Source of the DNA: a virus
IMG/VR virus record: IMGVR_UViG_3300044634_002329
Location: 1 to 64,000 of that record
Direction: 5' to 3' (one strand)
DNA length: 64,000 nt
The notes below the pieces were generated by a model, which searched no databases, was not told where the DNA came from, and saw only the letters and a list, made by a program, of their open reading frames with translations. Position numbers and translations under genes: made by a program. Below are positions 38,369-47,840 of the stretch, piece by piece. The number at the start of each line of letters is the position of its first letter. Positions within the stretch are counted from its first letter, which is position 1.

Positions 38369-39631
38369 ATGTTTGAAGAAGAAAAAAAATCTGATAACCA
38401 GATTCTAGATGCTACAACGGTAGCACAAGTAGATGTAAACATTGATGAAATTTTTGGTGTACCTGGAGCAGAAAGTGTAATGCTTCCTGAAGATGGTAAA
38501 GAACCTGAAAAGCCAAAGTCAGTATTTACAAAAGAAACAGTAGATGTATCGTTCCTTGACAAGACAGTTAATACTCCTGATGATGTAGTGAGTAACAAAG
38601 CTGAAGTAGCAGAAACAATTGCTGAATTAGATGGTCTTATATCTCAAGAAGAAGATTCAGGTAACAAAGGAAGACCAAAAGTAGATAAGTCTGGTCTTAT
38701 GGAGTTAGCTCAAAAAATGATTGAAGATGGTGTTCTAGTTCCTTTTGCAGATGAAGAAGGAAATGAAATTCCTTTGGATAAATATACTACTAAAGACTTC
38801 AGAGAACTTTTTGAAGAAAACTTTCAAGAAAGAGAAAAAAAGATTAAAGAAAATACTCCAAAGGAATTCTTTAACTCTCTTCCAGAAGAACTTCAGATTG
38901 CTGCTAAATATGTAGCTGATGGTGGACAAGACATGAAAGGTCTTTTTAGAACATTAGCACAGATGGAGGAAATGATTCAATTAGATCCATCTAATGAATA
39001 TGATCAAGCAGAAATTGCTAGACAATATTTAACAGCTACTAACTTTGGTACTCCAGAAGAAATTGATGAAGAAATCAATGACTGGAAAGACATGGATAGA
39101 TTAGAACAAAAAGCTAATCAATTCAAACCTAAGTTAGACAGAATGCAAGAAGAAATTGTTGCAAAACAATTAGCAGAACAAGAACAGAAAAAAGAACAAC
39201 AAGCTAAAGCTGCTAAAGTTTATACAGATAATGTATACAATACACTATTAACAGGAGAAATAGGTGGGATTAAACTTGATAAGAAAACACAAGGTATGTT
39301 ATACTCAGGATTAGTTCAACCAAATTATTCTTCTATCTCAGGTAAACCTACAAATATGTTAGGTCACTTACTTGAAAAGTATCAGTTTGTAGAACCAAGA
39401 CATGATTTAATTGCTGAAGCTCTTTGGTTATTGTCAGATCCAGAAGGATACAAAACAAAGATTAAAGACCAAGGTTCTAAAGCAGCTACTGAAAAAACAG
39501 TAAGAATGTTAAAGACTGAAGAGTCTAGAAAAATTGCTTCAACTATAAATGAAGAAGAAGAAAAAAGAACAAATAAACCAAATAGAACAATACCAAGGGC
39601 TCAGGCCGGAAGTATGTTTAGAAGATTTTAA
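38369..39631 (+). CDS. Putative scaffolding/head-assembly protein
   Basis: A 420-residue acidic protein with Glu/Lys/Gln-rich helices (EEIVAKQLAEQEQKKEQQAK) and a disordered basic C-terminus (RTNKPNRTIPRAQAGSMFRR). Its position between portal and major capsid genes, its charge and its helical content are those of a scaffold. No protease motif is seen. Confidence 0.6.
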   Translation: MFEEEKKSDNQILDATTVAQVDVNIDEIFGVPGAESVMLPEDGKEPEKPKSVFTKETVDVSFLDKTVNTPDDVVSNKAEVAETIAELDGLISQEEDSGNKGRPKVDKSGLMELAQKMIEDGVLVPFADEEGNEIPLDKYTTKDFRELFEENFQEREKKIKENTPKEFFNSLPEELQIAAKYVADGGQDMKGLFRTLAQMEEMIQLDPSNEYDQAEIARQYLTATNFGTPEEIDEEINDWKDMDRLEQKANQFKPKLDRMQEEIVAKQLAEQEQKKEQQAKAAKVYTDNVYNTLLTGEIGGIKLDKKTQGMLYSGLVQPNYSSISGKPTNMLGHLLEKYQFVEPRHDLIAEALWLLSDPEGYKTKIKDQGSKAATEKTVRMLKTEESRKIASTINEEEEKRTNKPNRTIPRAQAGSMFRRF

Positions 39632-39662
39632 ATAATAAACACTAATAAATAAACAAGTAAAA

Positions 39663-41279
39663 ATGGCAACTCCAGTTTTAAACAATGGTATATTCCTACG
39701 TGATACTGCTTATGCAGCTTCATCTCACGTAGATTCTTACCACTTAGTAAACATGCTTAAGGATGCTGAACCTATGGATTTAGGTCCGGTTGATCTTTGG
39801 GCTATGGCACAAAAGGTTGAAATGCCTCTTTACCAAATGTCTTCTTTCGGTGGAAAGAATGTCATTATGGTTGACAATGCTCGTGGAGAGTATAGATGGC
39901 AAACTCCAGTTTCAGTAGATCTACCTTACATTGTAGAGGACATTGAATCTGAAAATGATTTCAAAGGTATTGAAGGTACTACTTTCCGTATCAAGTTGAA
40001 CAAACGTGAGTTTGGACATGGTGATATTATCACTTATGACAAATACAACGGTGTTGAGATGTACATTACAGCTGAAGACATTCTTCCTATTGGAGATGGA
40101 TTTATCTATACTGTACAGTTGGTAAACAATGACAATTACAAATACTTGGATAACAAGTACTTGTCTAATGGTACAAAAGTTTTCCGTAAAGGTTCAGCTA
40201 GAGGTGAGTATGGTGAGAGATTCTCTGACATCATTACTAACACAGGTTTCCGTGAATTCTATAACTATGTAGGAGGTGCTGAAGCTCACGTACATTACTC
40301 TATCTCTTCTCGTGCAGATTTGATGATCAAAGGTGGAATGAATGCAGATGGTACAGTTCCTGTAACTGAAATCTGGAGAACATTTGACAAAAACATTGAT
40401 CCAGCAATTGCATCTTTGGATGATATGGTTAAGGTAATGGGTAAAGACAAAGTTAAAAAAGCATTTGACAATGGAGACTTGTCACGTACTTTCTTGACTA
40501 ACATGGAAGCTGCTCACTTAACAAAAATTGCAACGGATATTGAGACTTACCTTATGTGGGGACACGGAGGTAGAGTACGTCAAGATGGTCCAGATGATGT
40601 AAGATTGTCAGTGGGTCTTTGGAAACAATTGGATAACTCTTTCAAAAGAGTATACAATAAAAATAACTTTACATTGGATTTGTTCCGTGGAGAAATCTAC
40701 AACTTCTTCAATGGTAAAGTTGAGTTCCAAGGTCCAGATCCAAAAAGATCTTTGGTTGTACAAACTGGTATGGGTGGAATGAGAATGGTAAATGAAGCTA
40801 TCAAAAGAGAAGCAGTATCTTCTGGTCTTTTGATTCAAGCTGCTGATATCGGTGCAATCACTGGTAAAGGTATGGACTTGAACTTTGGATTTGCTTACAC
40901 TTCTTATGTTATTCCATTCTTGGCTAACGTGAAATTTGTATTGAATCCAGCATTTGACAATGTTCATACAAATGATATTGAGAACCCAATCATTGATGGT
41001 TTCCCATTATCTTCTTACTCATTCATTATCTTTGATATCACAGATAACACAAATGACAACATCTACATGTTGAAATTGTCTTGGGATAATCAATTGAAAT
41101 GGTGGTATCAAAATGGTACAATGGATTACATGGGTAGAACTCAAGGGTTCCAATCTTCTGGACAATTCAACGGATACCGTGTAATGATGTCTCAAACAAT
41201 GCCTGCTATTTGGGTTAAAGATCCAACTAAAGTATTAAAAATTGTTATGAGAAACCCAGTTACAGGTGGATCATTCTAA
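39663..41279 (+). CDS. Major capsid protein
   Basis: A 538-residue protein of the HK97 fold by position and length. The start MATPVLNNGIFLRDTAYAAS and the segment RAMAQKVEMPLYQM-like region near 50 match the crAss-like capsid pattern. Codon use differs slightly from its neighbours (more C-ending codons), as expected for a highly expressed gene. It is followed by a strong terminator at 41296..41332. It forms the icosahedral shell. Confidence 0.8.
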   Translation: MATPVLNNGIFLRDTAYAASSHVDSYHLVNMLKDAEPMDLGPVDLWAMAQKVEMPLYQMSSFGGKNVIMVDNARGEYRWQTPVSVDLPYIVEDIESENDFKGIEGTTFRIKLNKREFGHGDIITYDKYNGVEMYITAEDILPIGDGFIYTVQLVNNDNYKYLDNKYLSNGTKVFRKGSARGEYGERFSDIITNTGFREFYNYVGGAEAHVHYSISSRADLMIKGGMNADGTVPVTEIWRTFDKNIDPAIASLDDMVKVMGKDKVKKAFDNGDLSRTFLTNMEAAHLTKIATDIETYLMWGHGGRVRQDGPDDVRLSVGLWKQLDNSFKRVYNKNNFTLDLFRGEIYNFFNGKVEFQGPDPKRSLVVQTGMGGMRMVNEAIKREAVSSGLLIQAADIGAITGKGMDLNFGFAYTSYVIPFLANVKFVLNPAFDNVHTNDIENPIIDGFPLSSYSFIIFDITDNTNDNIYMLKLSWDNQLKWWYQNGTMDYMGRTQGFQSSGQFNGYRVMMSQTMPAIWVKDPTKVLKIVMRNPVTGGSF

Positions 41280-41295
41280 TAAGTCAAAGGATAAC

Positions 41296-41332
41296 GGGAG
41301 AGATATTATGTTTCTCCCTTTATTAATTTTTA
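41296..41332 (+). terminator. Hairpin terminator after capsid gene
   Basis: GGGAGA pairs with TCTCCC around an 11-nt loop, then TTTATTAATTTTT. Confidence 0.7.
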
Positions 41333-41361
41333 AAAACCAATAATTAAAAACCAACAAAAAC

Positions 41362-42378
41362 ATGAGTACATTCACAATGGTTGAAACCAATAAGGCAAGC
41401 AACCGTAAAACAGCAATAGCAATCCGTCCTTTCTTTGATAATGCAGCTTCAAACATGGGATTAGAACATTATGGTTTATCTTTATATGATGGAGTTAAAC
41501 ACCATGAACAACTAGCTTGTTTAGAAAATAATGGAGTAATCAGATATGTAACTGGTCTAAATGAATTTGCACCAGAAATTAAGTTGCTTAATAAAGAAGA
41601 CAGAGAAGCTAGAGTACATGAAATTAGAACAGCTATTATTGAATTAGAAAAAGAATTAGCTGCTAATGTAATTGATATTGATAGTCCAACATTTTGGAAT
41701 GAAGTAAAATTGTTAAAACCAGATAATGCAGAATTTTGGAATAGAATTAATATTGCATGTGGTAATGATCCAGTTTTCCTAGATCCAAAAGATCCTTATG
41801 ATAGAATTAAACTTTATGCTATTGAAGCAGGAGGTTTTGCTATTGTAGCAAAAAGTTTTGATGATGCTAGATCCAAAGCAGTTCCACCAAAGTTTTACTT
41901 AGACAAAGAAGAAGAAACTGTAATGGCTAGAACTGAATACAAAAAAATGAGAAATAAAGCATTGTCTGAGCTTCAAAAATTATTTGACAAAAACAGTACT
42001 AAGTTATTCTACATTGCAAAAGTTGTAGATATTAATAGTACACAATATAGAAAAGCTACACCATTAGATGTTATCTATGAAAATATGGATAGATATATTA
42101 ATGGTGATGGTGGAGAAAGCAATAAAGAAAGAGCAGCTAAATCTTTTATTGAAACATCCAATATGGATATGGAAACACTAAAAATTAAATCAATTGTACG
42201 TGATTCCGTTTTTTTTAAGTATATTATTAATAAGGCTGATGGATATATTTATCATGTAAAATCAAATGCATTACTTGGTAGAAATGTTTCAGATGTTGTT
42301 GAGTTTTTAAAGAATCCTTTAAATGAAGATGTTTTAAAAGACTTGAGCACAGCCACAGAAAAATATTGGAACTCTTAA
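41362..42378 (+). CDS. Conserved virion-block protein, 338 aa
   Basis: A 338-residue protein starting MSTFTMVETNKASNRKTAIA. It has a long helical part and then YIINKADGYIYHVKSNALLG near the end. It comes right after the capsid gene in the crAss-like block. It might be an auxiliary capsid or head protein, but no fold is recognised. Confidence 0.55.
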   Translation: MSTFTMVETNKASNRKTAIAIRPFFDNAASNMGLEHYGLSLYDGVKHHEQLACLENNGVIRYVTGLNEFAPEIKLLNKEDREARVHEIRTAIIELEKELAANVIDIDSPTFWNEVKLLKPDNAEFWNRINIACGNDPVFLDPKDPYDRIKLYAIEAGGFAIVAKSFDDARSKAVPPKFYLDKEEETVMARTEYKKMRNKALSELQKLFDKNSTKLFYIAKVVDINSTQYRKATPLDVIYENMDRYINGDGGESNKERAAKSFIETSNMDMETLKIKSIVRDSVFFKYIINKADGYIYHVKSNALLGRNVSDVVEFLKNPLNEDVLKDLSTATEKYWNS

Positions 42379-42390
42379 AATTAAAATAAA

Positions 42391-43329
42391 ATGGCAACAA
42401 AAAAAACATCAGCTCAATTAAAAGCTGAAGGTAAATCAATGAAACAAAAAGGCCAAGCTATGAAAAAGACTGGTCAAGTAATGAAAGTAGTTGGTAAATA
42501 TGATCCTGTAAATGTAGCAGGTAGAGCAGTAAATAACCTTAATAAAGGGATTGCTACTGGTGCAAATATTGCATCTAAAGCAGGTTCATTAGGAATGAAA
42601 GCTGCTCAACAAGGAGCAGGTAAAGTTGTAAAAGGAGCAATGGCTGCTACTAATGTATTAGGTGCTGCATTAAATCCAATTGGTACAGCTGTAAAAATAA
42701 TGAATGCTTCTCAAAAAGCACAAGCAAAAGCTAAAGCATCATCTAATAAAAAATCTTATGCAGATAGTAAAGGTGGTAAAACAACTGTAAGTAAAAATGC
42801 AAATGGTTCTAAAACTGTTGTATATAAAAAAGGTGATGTTAAGACTACTAAAACTTCTACTACAAAACCTGGAAAAAGTACATACAAAACAGGATCTGGA
42901 ACTTCAACAAAGTTTACACCTAATGTAACTAAGTCTACAATAAAAGTTGAAGCACCAAAAGGTACAACAATTAAAAATACTGATGGAAGTAAAAAAGCTA
43001 CTACTCCAAAACCAGCACCTGTAAAAGTTAAACCAATTACAGGTACTCAAAAAGTAGCTCCTAAAAAATCATCTAGTACATCTAGTAAATCTGAAGAAGT
43101 AACTCCATTGGCACCACGTAAAGCAACAGAAATTAGTATTGCTAGACCTGAGATTGCTAAAACTCCAGTTAAACAAAAATTTGGGGCTAGAGTTAAAGCT
43201 AAAGTTGCAGAAGCAGTTACTAACCGTAGAGAGAAAAAACTAGCTAAACTTAAAAGTAAGTTAGGTAAAATGAAAACTGGAGGTATGGTTAATCCTAATG
43301 TAAATGTATCTGTTAAACCAAAAGCATAA
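42391..43329 (+). CDS. Basic Lys/Thr/Ala-rich virion protein, 312 aa
   Basis: A 312-residue, strongly basic, low-complexity protein: an N-terminal helix (QLKAEGKSMKQKGQAMKKTG), then Thr/Lys/Ser-rich stretches, and a C-terminal KLGKMKTGGMVNPNVNV. The KTGG motif recurs in several adjacent proteins. The composition would suit binding to packaged DNA or internal capsid cargo. Confidence 0.6.
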   Translation: MATKKTSAQLKAEGKSMKQKGQAMKKTGQVMKVVGKYDPVNVAGRAVNNLNKGIATGANIASKAGSLGMKAAQQGAGKVVKGAMAATNVLGAALNPIGTAVKIMNASQKAQAKAKASSNKKSYADSKGGKTTVSKNANGSKTVVYKKGDVKTTKTSTTKPGKSTYKTGSGTSTKFTPNVTKSTIKVEAPKGTTIKNTDGSKKATTPKPAPVKVKPITGTQKVAPKKSSSTSSKSEEVTPLAPRKATEISIARPEIAKTPVKQKFGARVKAKVAEAVTNRREKKLAKLKSKLGKMKTGGMVNPNVNVSVKPKA

Positions 43330-43335
43330 ATAGTT

Positions 43336-43515
43336 ATGGCACAATATACAACTGGGAAACTTTGTAACCCAAATCCAAGTTTACAAGTACAAAAAGTCCC
43401 TGGTAGCAAAGGTACATTTGTTGGTCTTAATACACCAATTACTGTACAAACAGTTGCTAAAGGACGTGTAGGTGGAACTAGTTCAGCTCCTAAAACAGCA
43501 GAACCAAGTAAATAA
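43336..43515 (+). CDS. Small protein, 59 aa
   Basis: A 59-residue frame starting MAQYTTGKLCNPNPSLQVQK, probably all strands, ending in a Thr/Ser/Pro-rich tail. It sits 6 nt after the upstream gene and within the virion block. Function unknown. Confidence 0.55.
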   Translation: MAQYTTGKLCNPNPSLQVQKVPGSKGTFVGLNTPITVQTVAKGRVGGTSSAPKTAEPSK

Positions 43516-43538
43516 TACTATTTTAATATATTAAAATA

Positions 43539-43877
43539 ATGCCTAAAGATGCATGTTATACTAAAGTAAAAGCACAGTATGCTGTGTTTCCTTCAGCTAG
43601 AGCTTCTCAAGCTATTGCCAAATGCCGTAAAGGTTCAGGCACAGTAAGAAAGACTAAAGCTGGTAGTGATCTTAAAAGATGGCAAGCAGAAAAATGGCAA
43701 GATACTAAATCAGGAAAAGCTTGTGGTGCCGGTGGTAAAAATGAATACTGCCGGCCAACAAGAAAAGTATCTAAAAATACACCAAAAACAAAGTATGAAT
43801 TATCCCCTTCTAAATTGGCTTCAAAGAAAACTGAGAAGTCTAAAGTAGGAATGGGAAGAAGAGTTAAAAATGTGTAA
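43539..43877 (+). CDS. DUF5872-like basic protein
   Basis: A 112-residue protein. KVKAQYAVFPSARASQAIAK, then LKRWQAEKWQDTKSGKACGA and EYCRPTRKVSKNTPKTKYEL match the DUF5872 pattern, which includes a conserved Trp pair and a CRP motif. Members occur in large DNA viruses and phages. The basic charge suggests nucleic-acid binding. Function not known. Confidence 0.65.
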   Translation: MPKDACYTKVKAQYAVFPSARASQAIAKCRKGSGTVRKTKAGSDLKRWQAEKWQDTKSGKACGAGGKNEYCRPTRKVSKNTPKTKYELSPSKLASKKTEKSKVGMGRRVKNV

Positions 43878-43895
43878 TGACTAAACTTATGTGTA

Positions 43896-44081
43896 ATGGA
43901 TAGAGTAAAAAGATTAACACAAAAAGAAAATAGACTTGTCAAGAAAGGTTACAAGGCTGTTGATGAAGGTAGAGAAAAAAAAGCTGATAGACTTTTAGGT
44001 AGAGCAGCTAAAACTCAAAACCGTATAATTAACATAACTGAAAGAAAAAAGGGAGGTAGTGTTAAAACTAAAAAGAAATAG
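43896..44081 (+). CDS. Small basic protein with KKGG motif, 61 aa
   Basis: A 61-residue, Lys/Arg-rich helical protein (MDRVKRLTQKENRLVKKGYK) ending ERKKGGSVKTKKK. The KKGG near the C-terminus is shared by neighbouring virion proteins. Probably packaged or DNA-bound. Confidence 0.55.
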   Translation: MDRVKRLTQKENRLVKKGYKAVDEGREKKADRLLGRAAKTQNRIINITERKKGGSVKTKKK

Positions 44082-44083
44082 TC

Positions 44084-44632
44084 ATGGCAACAAAAAAAAC
44101 AACAGTTCATCCTCTTACTGCATTTAGAAAAGCTAATGAAGCTAGACTAGCTCCAGTAAAAAGATCTATGCAAAAAGCTCAAGAGGGTATGTCTTTTAAA
44201 AATACTTATGCTGGTCCATTGACAGAATCAGATACTAAAAGACTTGACCAAGCTTTTCCATCTACAACTACACCTAATGTACCATTTGCACCAGCAAAAC
44301 CAAATATGGGTTATGGTACTGAAGATATGTACAGACAAAAAGAATCAAGTGATAGATCTGCTTTTGAAAATTATTTAAGATCTCCTGCTGTTGGTCGTAA
44401 TAATAAAAGACTAGGAAAAGGTTTTAATAATGAAGCTCTTATGAATCAAAAGGGTAACCGTCAGGCTACAATAGCTAGTATAAATGAAATGAATAATATA
44501 GATTGGAAATCAGAAGAAGGTAACCAAACAAAAAAAATGTTAGATAGAGATTACAAAGAATCTTATAAAAAAGGAGGCTTAATAAAAAATGTGATTGCTA
44601 AAAAAACAATGATAAAATCTAAAAGAAAATAG
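44084..44632 (+). CDS. Basic virion-block protein with KKGG motif, 182 aa
   Basis: A 182-residue protein starting MATKKTTVHPLTAFRKANEA, of low predicted structure, ending in YKKGGLIKNVIAKKTMIK. The C-terminal KKGGL is the motif shared across this gene cluster. Function unknown. Confidence 0.55.
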   Translation: MATKKTTVHPLTAFRKANEARLAPVKRSMQKAQEGMSFKNTYAGPLTESDTKRLDQAFPSTTTPNVPFAPAKPNMGYGTEDMYRQKESSDRSAFENYLRSPAVGRNNKRLGKGFNNEALMNQKGNRQATIASINEMNNIDWKSEEGNQTKKMLDRDYKESYKKGGLIKNVIAKKTMIKSKRK

Positions 44633-44634
44633 TA

Positions 44635-44907
44635 ATGGCAAAGACAGCTGCATGGACCCGTAAGGAGGGAAAGAATCCTACAGGAGGATTAAATGCTAAA
44701 GGAGTAGCAAGTTATAGAGCTGCTAATCCTGGTAGTAAACTTAAGACAGCTGTTACTACCAAACCATCAAAACTTGATCCGGATAGTAAACCGGCCAAAA
44801 GAAGAAAGTCATTCTGTGCTAGGATGTCAGGTATGCCTGGACCTATGAAGGATGAAAAAGGAAGACCTACAAGAAAGGCTCTTTCATTAAGAAAGTGGAA
44901 TTGTTAA
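44635..44907 (+). CDS. DUF6321-like basic protein
   Basis: A 90-residue protein with AWTRKEGKNPTGGLNAKGVA, then KRRKSFCARMSGMPGPMKDE and a final ALSLRKWNC. This is the DUF6321 pattern found in many marine and gut phages. The positively charged, Cys-containing protein probably binds nucleic acid in the virion, but no experiment is known to me. Confidence 0.7.
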   Translation: MAKTAAWTRKEGKNPTGGLNAKGVASYRAANPGSKLKTAVTTKPSKLDPDSKPAKRRKSFCARMSGMPGPMKDEKGRPTRKALSLRKWNC

Positions 44908-44918
44908 AACATTATATA

Positions 44919-46199
44919 ATGAAAAAAGTAGTTAAGAAATATGACAAAGGAGGTGCTAAACCTAAAGGTGTATCTAAACAAGTTGCATCAGTTACTGGTC
45001 TTCCTGAAGGTAGTTATGTTGCTAAATCTAAAGCAGTTACTAAACCTGCAGTTAAAACTATAACTAAAGCTCCTGTTAAAAAAAATGCAGCAGTAGGTAA
45101 AGCAACAGCTTATAAAACTGAAAAAAGAACTTATGTAGATCCTTCATCTCCAGCTTATTCAAAATTATCTGCTAAAGAAAGAAATGAAAATACTGCTAAT
45201 CAAGTAAGAAAATCAACAGGTACTCCTTTATATTATTCAACAGGTACTAAAGTAGCTTATAATAAAAAAAATAATACTAAAACTATTGTTAATTATAAAG
45301 CTGATGGTACTAAACAAACTAAAGTAATTAATTATTCTAAACCTGCTACAGCTAAAAAAGCTCCTGTTAAAACACCAGTTAAGCAACCAGTTAAAACTGC
45401 TTATGATGTATTAAAAGATAAGCAAACAGCAGTAAAAAATCCTAGAGTTGGTACACCAGTTAAAGGTACAGTTACTACAAATCCTAAGAAAACAGTTACT
45501 GTAAAAAAATCTACTGTTAAACCTGCAGCAGTTAAAGCTGTAGAAGAACAAGTAACTCCATTAGCATTTAAAAAAGTTTCTGACTTTGCTCCTATTAAAT
45601 CTACAGCTAGTTCAACTACAAGTTCTGCACCTAAAAGTACAGTTAGTAAAACAACTCCAGATAGAGTTAAAGCTCCTGTAAACAAACCTACGGTTAGTAT
45701 GGGTGAAAGACTTACTGGTTATAAAGGTACAAGTAAACCTGTTGCTAGTACAACTACTAGTGCACCTACTAGTACAATACCTACACCTACAGAATCAACT
45801 CCGGGTAGAGTTAGTTTAATAGATAGAATTAAAGGTAACATAGCTAAAAGAAAAATGAAAAGAATGGCTAAGTTATCTGAACAAGTTGGTCAAAGTAGAG
45901 CAATGGGTACATATGCTCAACCTGCTATGAAAAAAGGAGGTACTAAAAAATATGCTAAAGGTGGTTTTCCAGATTTAAATAAAGATGGTGAAGTTACTAA
46001 AGCTGATATTCTTAAAGGACGTGGGGTTATTGCTAGAAAAGGTGGGACTGTTAAAAAATTAGTTAAAGCTCAATATGGTATTAGTACGACTAAAGGAAGT
46101 ACAACTAAAAAACCTTTATATAACCCAGCTAAAATTAAAGTAACATCTAGTAAAAAAAAACCTAGTTATAATGAAGTTTTTAAAACTAAAAAGAAATAA
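44919..46199 (+). CDS. Lys/Thr/Pro-rich virion protein with EF-hand-like loop
   Basis: I chose ATG 44919 (MKKVVKKYDKGGAKPKGVSK). The 426 residues are mostly low-complexity Lys, Thr, Val, Ala and Pro. Near the C-terminus, MKKGGTKKYAKGGF is followed by DLNKDGEVTKADI, an EF-hand or dockerin-type calcium loop, then ARKGGTVKKL. Four KGG motifs occur. It may be an internal, DNA-associated capsid protein. Confidence 0.6.
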   Translation: MKKVVKKYDKGGAKPKGVSKQVASVTGLPEGSYVAKSKAVTKPAVKTITKAPVKKNAAVGKATAYKTEKRTYVDPSSPAYSKLSAKERNENTANQVRKSTGTPLYYSTGTKVAYNKKNNTKTIVNYKADGTKQTKVINYSKPATAKKAPVKTPVKQPVKTAYDVLKDKQTAVKNPRVGTPVKGTVTTNPKKTVTVKKSTVKPAAVKAVEEQVTPLAFKKVSDFAPIKSTASSTTSSAPKSTVSKTTPDRVKAPVNKPTVSMGERLTGYKGTSKPVASTTTSAPTSTIPTPTESTPGRVSLIDRIKGNIAKRKMKRMAKLSEQVGQSRAMGTYAQPAMKKGGTKKYAKGGFPDLNKDGEVTKADILKGRGVIARKGGTVKKLVKAQYGISTTKGSTTKKPLYNPAKIKVTSSKKKPSYNEVFKTKKK

Positions 46200-46201
46200 T
46201 T

Positions 46202-46357
46202 ATGGCTACAGCTAAAAAGAAAACAGATAAAAAATGGATTCAAAAAGCTGTGAATCCTGCACATAAAGGATATTGCACTCCAATGTCAAAACCAACATGT
46301 ACTCCTAAAAGAGCGGCATTAGCTAGAACATTTAAAAAAATGGCAAAAAATAAATAA
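46202..46357 (+). CDS. Small basic protein, 51 aa
   Basis: A 51-residue frame: MATAKKKTDKKWIQKAVNPA, then HKGYCTPMSKPTCTPKRAAL. The GxCTPxxKxTCTPxRxAL pattern is a small family seen in phages and large viruses. It is Lys-rich and probably packaged. Function unknown. Confidence 0.6.
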   Translation: MATAKKKTDKKWIQKAVNPAHKGYCTPMSKPTCTPKRAALARTFKKMAKNK

Positions 46358-46359
46358 TC

Positions 46360-46617
46360 ATGAAAAAATGTATGCAATGTGGTGGTGCCACAAAAATGAA
46401 AAAAATGGCAAAAGGAGGTTCAATGAAATCTAGAGTTGGTGGACCAGCTAAAAAACCTTTTGCGGCTGGTATTCCTTATTTTACTGGTGCCGGTATGACA
46501 GGACCTGAATCTATGAAAACAGGTGGATTTGTTTCTGCACCTGTACAAACAAGATGTCCTCCAGGATATGTAAGAAAAGCATCAGGTATTGGATGTACTC
46601 CAATGGGTAAAAGATAA
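46360..46617 (+). CDS. Small protein with Cys pairs and KGG motifs, 85 aa
   Basis: An 85-residue protein starting MKKCMQCGGATKMKKMAKGG, then GPESMKTGGFVSAPV, ending in CPPGYVRKASGIGCTPMGKR. It has two KGG-type motifs and a possible zinc or disulfide pair. It belongs to the small virion protein cluster. Confidence 0.55.
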   Translation: MKKCMQCGGATKMKKMAKGGSMKSRVGGPAKKPFAAGIPYFTGAGMTGPESMKTGGFVSAPVQTRCPPGYVRKASGIGCTPMGKR

Positions 46618-46627
46618 TATATAAGTT

Positions 46628-47326
46628 ATGTTAAATAGTGTATTGACAATTAAATTAAAACAAAGAATCAATAAATTAGATTCTCAAGACTATGACAACA
46701 TAGAATGTTGGCAAGTTGTTGAGTCATTTAATAAAGCTCAAGTTGAATGGACTAGAAGACAACTCCATGGAATTAATCTTGTCAAAGAAGGTGATGAACA
46801 ATCTACTAGAAGAAAAGATGATCTTCAAGTATTATTAAATACATTACCGGTTACTATGACAGATAAAGAATATTACTATAAAGGAGCATTACCGGAAGAC
46901 TATTTACAATGGAAAAGAGTAGATGCTTATGCACAAAAAGATTGTTGTGATAATAGAAGAATGAGTGTGTATTTTGTAGAAGAAGGAAATCTTAATATAC
47001 TACTTAGAGATAAAGGAACACAACCAAACTTTGAATGGGCAGAAACATTTGCTACTTTAAAAAATAATGAGGTTAATATTTATACTAATAATGAATTTAA
47101 TATTCAAACTGTAGAATTAACTTTTTATAGACAACCTAGAAAAATTCAAATTAATGGCTGTGTTGATCCATATACTGGAATACAATCAACAGCAGATGTT
47201 ACATCTGAGTTTAAAGATGACATAGTAGAATTAATAATAGATGAAGCTGCTAGTATTTTAGCCGGAGACATTGAATCAGGAAATCAATATTCTAGAGGAT
47301 CAGAAGGAGCAGAACGTAATAACTAA
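46628..47326 (+). CDS. Ring/connector protein candidate, 232 aa
   Basis: A 232-residue protein starting MLNSVLTIKLKQRINKLDSQ, with VESFNKAQVEWTRRQLHGIN. This N-terminal helix pattern is conserved in crAss-like phages in the block that forms the rings between portal and tail. The strand part near 75-170 could be the ring core. Role inferred from order. Confidence 0.6.
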   Translation: MLNSVLTIKLKQRINKLDSQDYDNIECWQVVESFNKAQVEWTRRQLHGINLVKEGDEQSTRRKDDLQVLLNTLPVTMTDKEYYYKGALPEDYLQWKRVDAYAQKDCCDNRRMSVYFVEEGNLNILLRDKGTQPNFEWAETFATLKNNEVNIYTNNEFNIQTVELTFYRQPRKIQINGCVDPYTGIQSTADVTSEFKDDIVELIIDEAASILAGDIESGNQYSRGSEGAERNN

Positions 47327-47331
47327 TAACA

Positions 47332-47823
47332 ATGGAAAAAAGAATGTTAAAAAGACCAGCTAATCAAGAAGTAAAAACTACTGATTCTTCTGTCACACCA
47401 ATTAAAGTACAATCTACAATAGATAGTAATACAGGTGGTAGTTCACTAGATAATATGGTAGCATCTTGTGGAGTTGAACTTATGAATGCTAGAAATACAT
47501 TTCACAAGTTACATCTTAAAGTAACCGGGGAGGGTTCATATGCTGCTCATAAAGCTTTAAATAAGTTTTATGATGCAATTCCTGATTTTGTAGATACACT
47601 AATGGAAGGATATCAAGGAGCTGCTGAAAAAATATTAACATGTAAAGATGTTGCTCCTAGAACAGTAGATGATATAGCAGATGGAATAGCATACCTTAGA
47701 GAAATTTATGGTATGATTAATAAACTTCAAGGAAAATTACCTTATTCAGAAATAGTAAATAATCTTGACTTAGTTAAAGATGCCATCAATTCAACTAAAT
47801 ACAAATTATTATTCTTAAAATAA
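47332..47823 (+). CDS. Conserved structural-block protein, 163 aa
   Basis: A 163-residue, helical protein with ELMNARNTFHKLHLKVTGEG, then HKALNKFYDAIPDFVDTLME and GYQGAAEKIL. This looks like a ferritin/DPS-like helical bundle (helix A with ARNxFHxLHxxVxG, helix B with FYDxIPDxVDTLxE). Metal ligands are not certain. Similar genes occur at this place in crAss-like genomes. Confidence 0.55.
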   Translation: MEKRMLKRPANQEVKTTDSSVTPIKVQSTIDSNTGGSSLDNMVASCGVELMNARNTFHKLHLKVTGEGSYAAHKALNKFYDAIPDFVDTLMEGYQGAAEKILTCKDVAPRTVDDIADGIAYLREIYGMINKLQGKLPYSEIVNNLDLVKDAINSTKYKLLFLK

Positions 47824-47840
47824 TTTTGATTAATCAAAAT

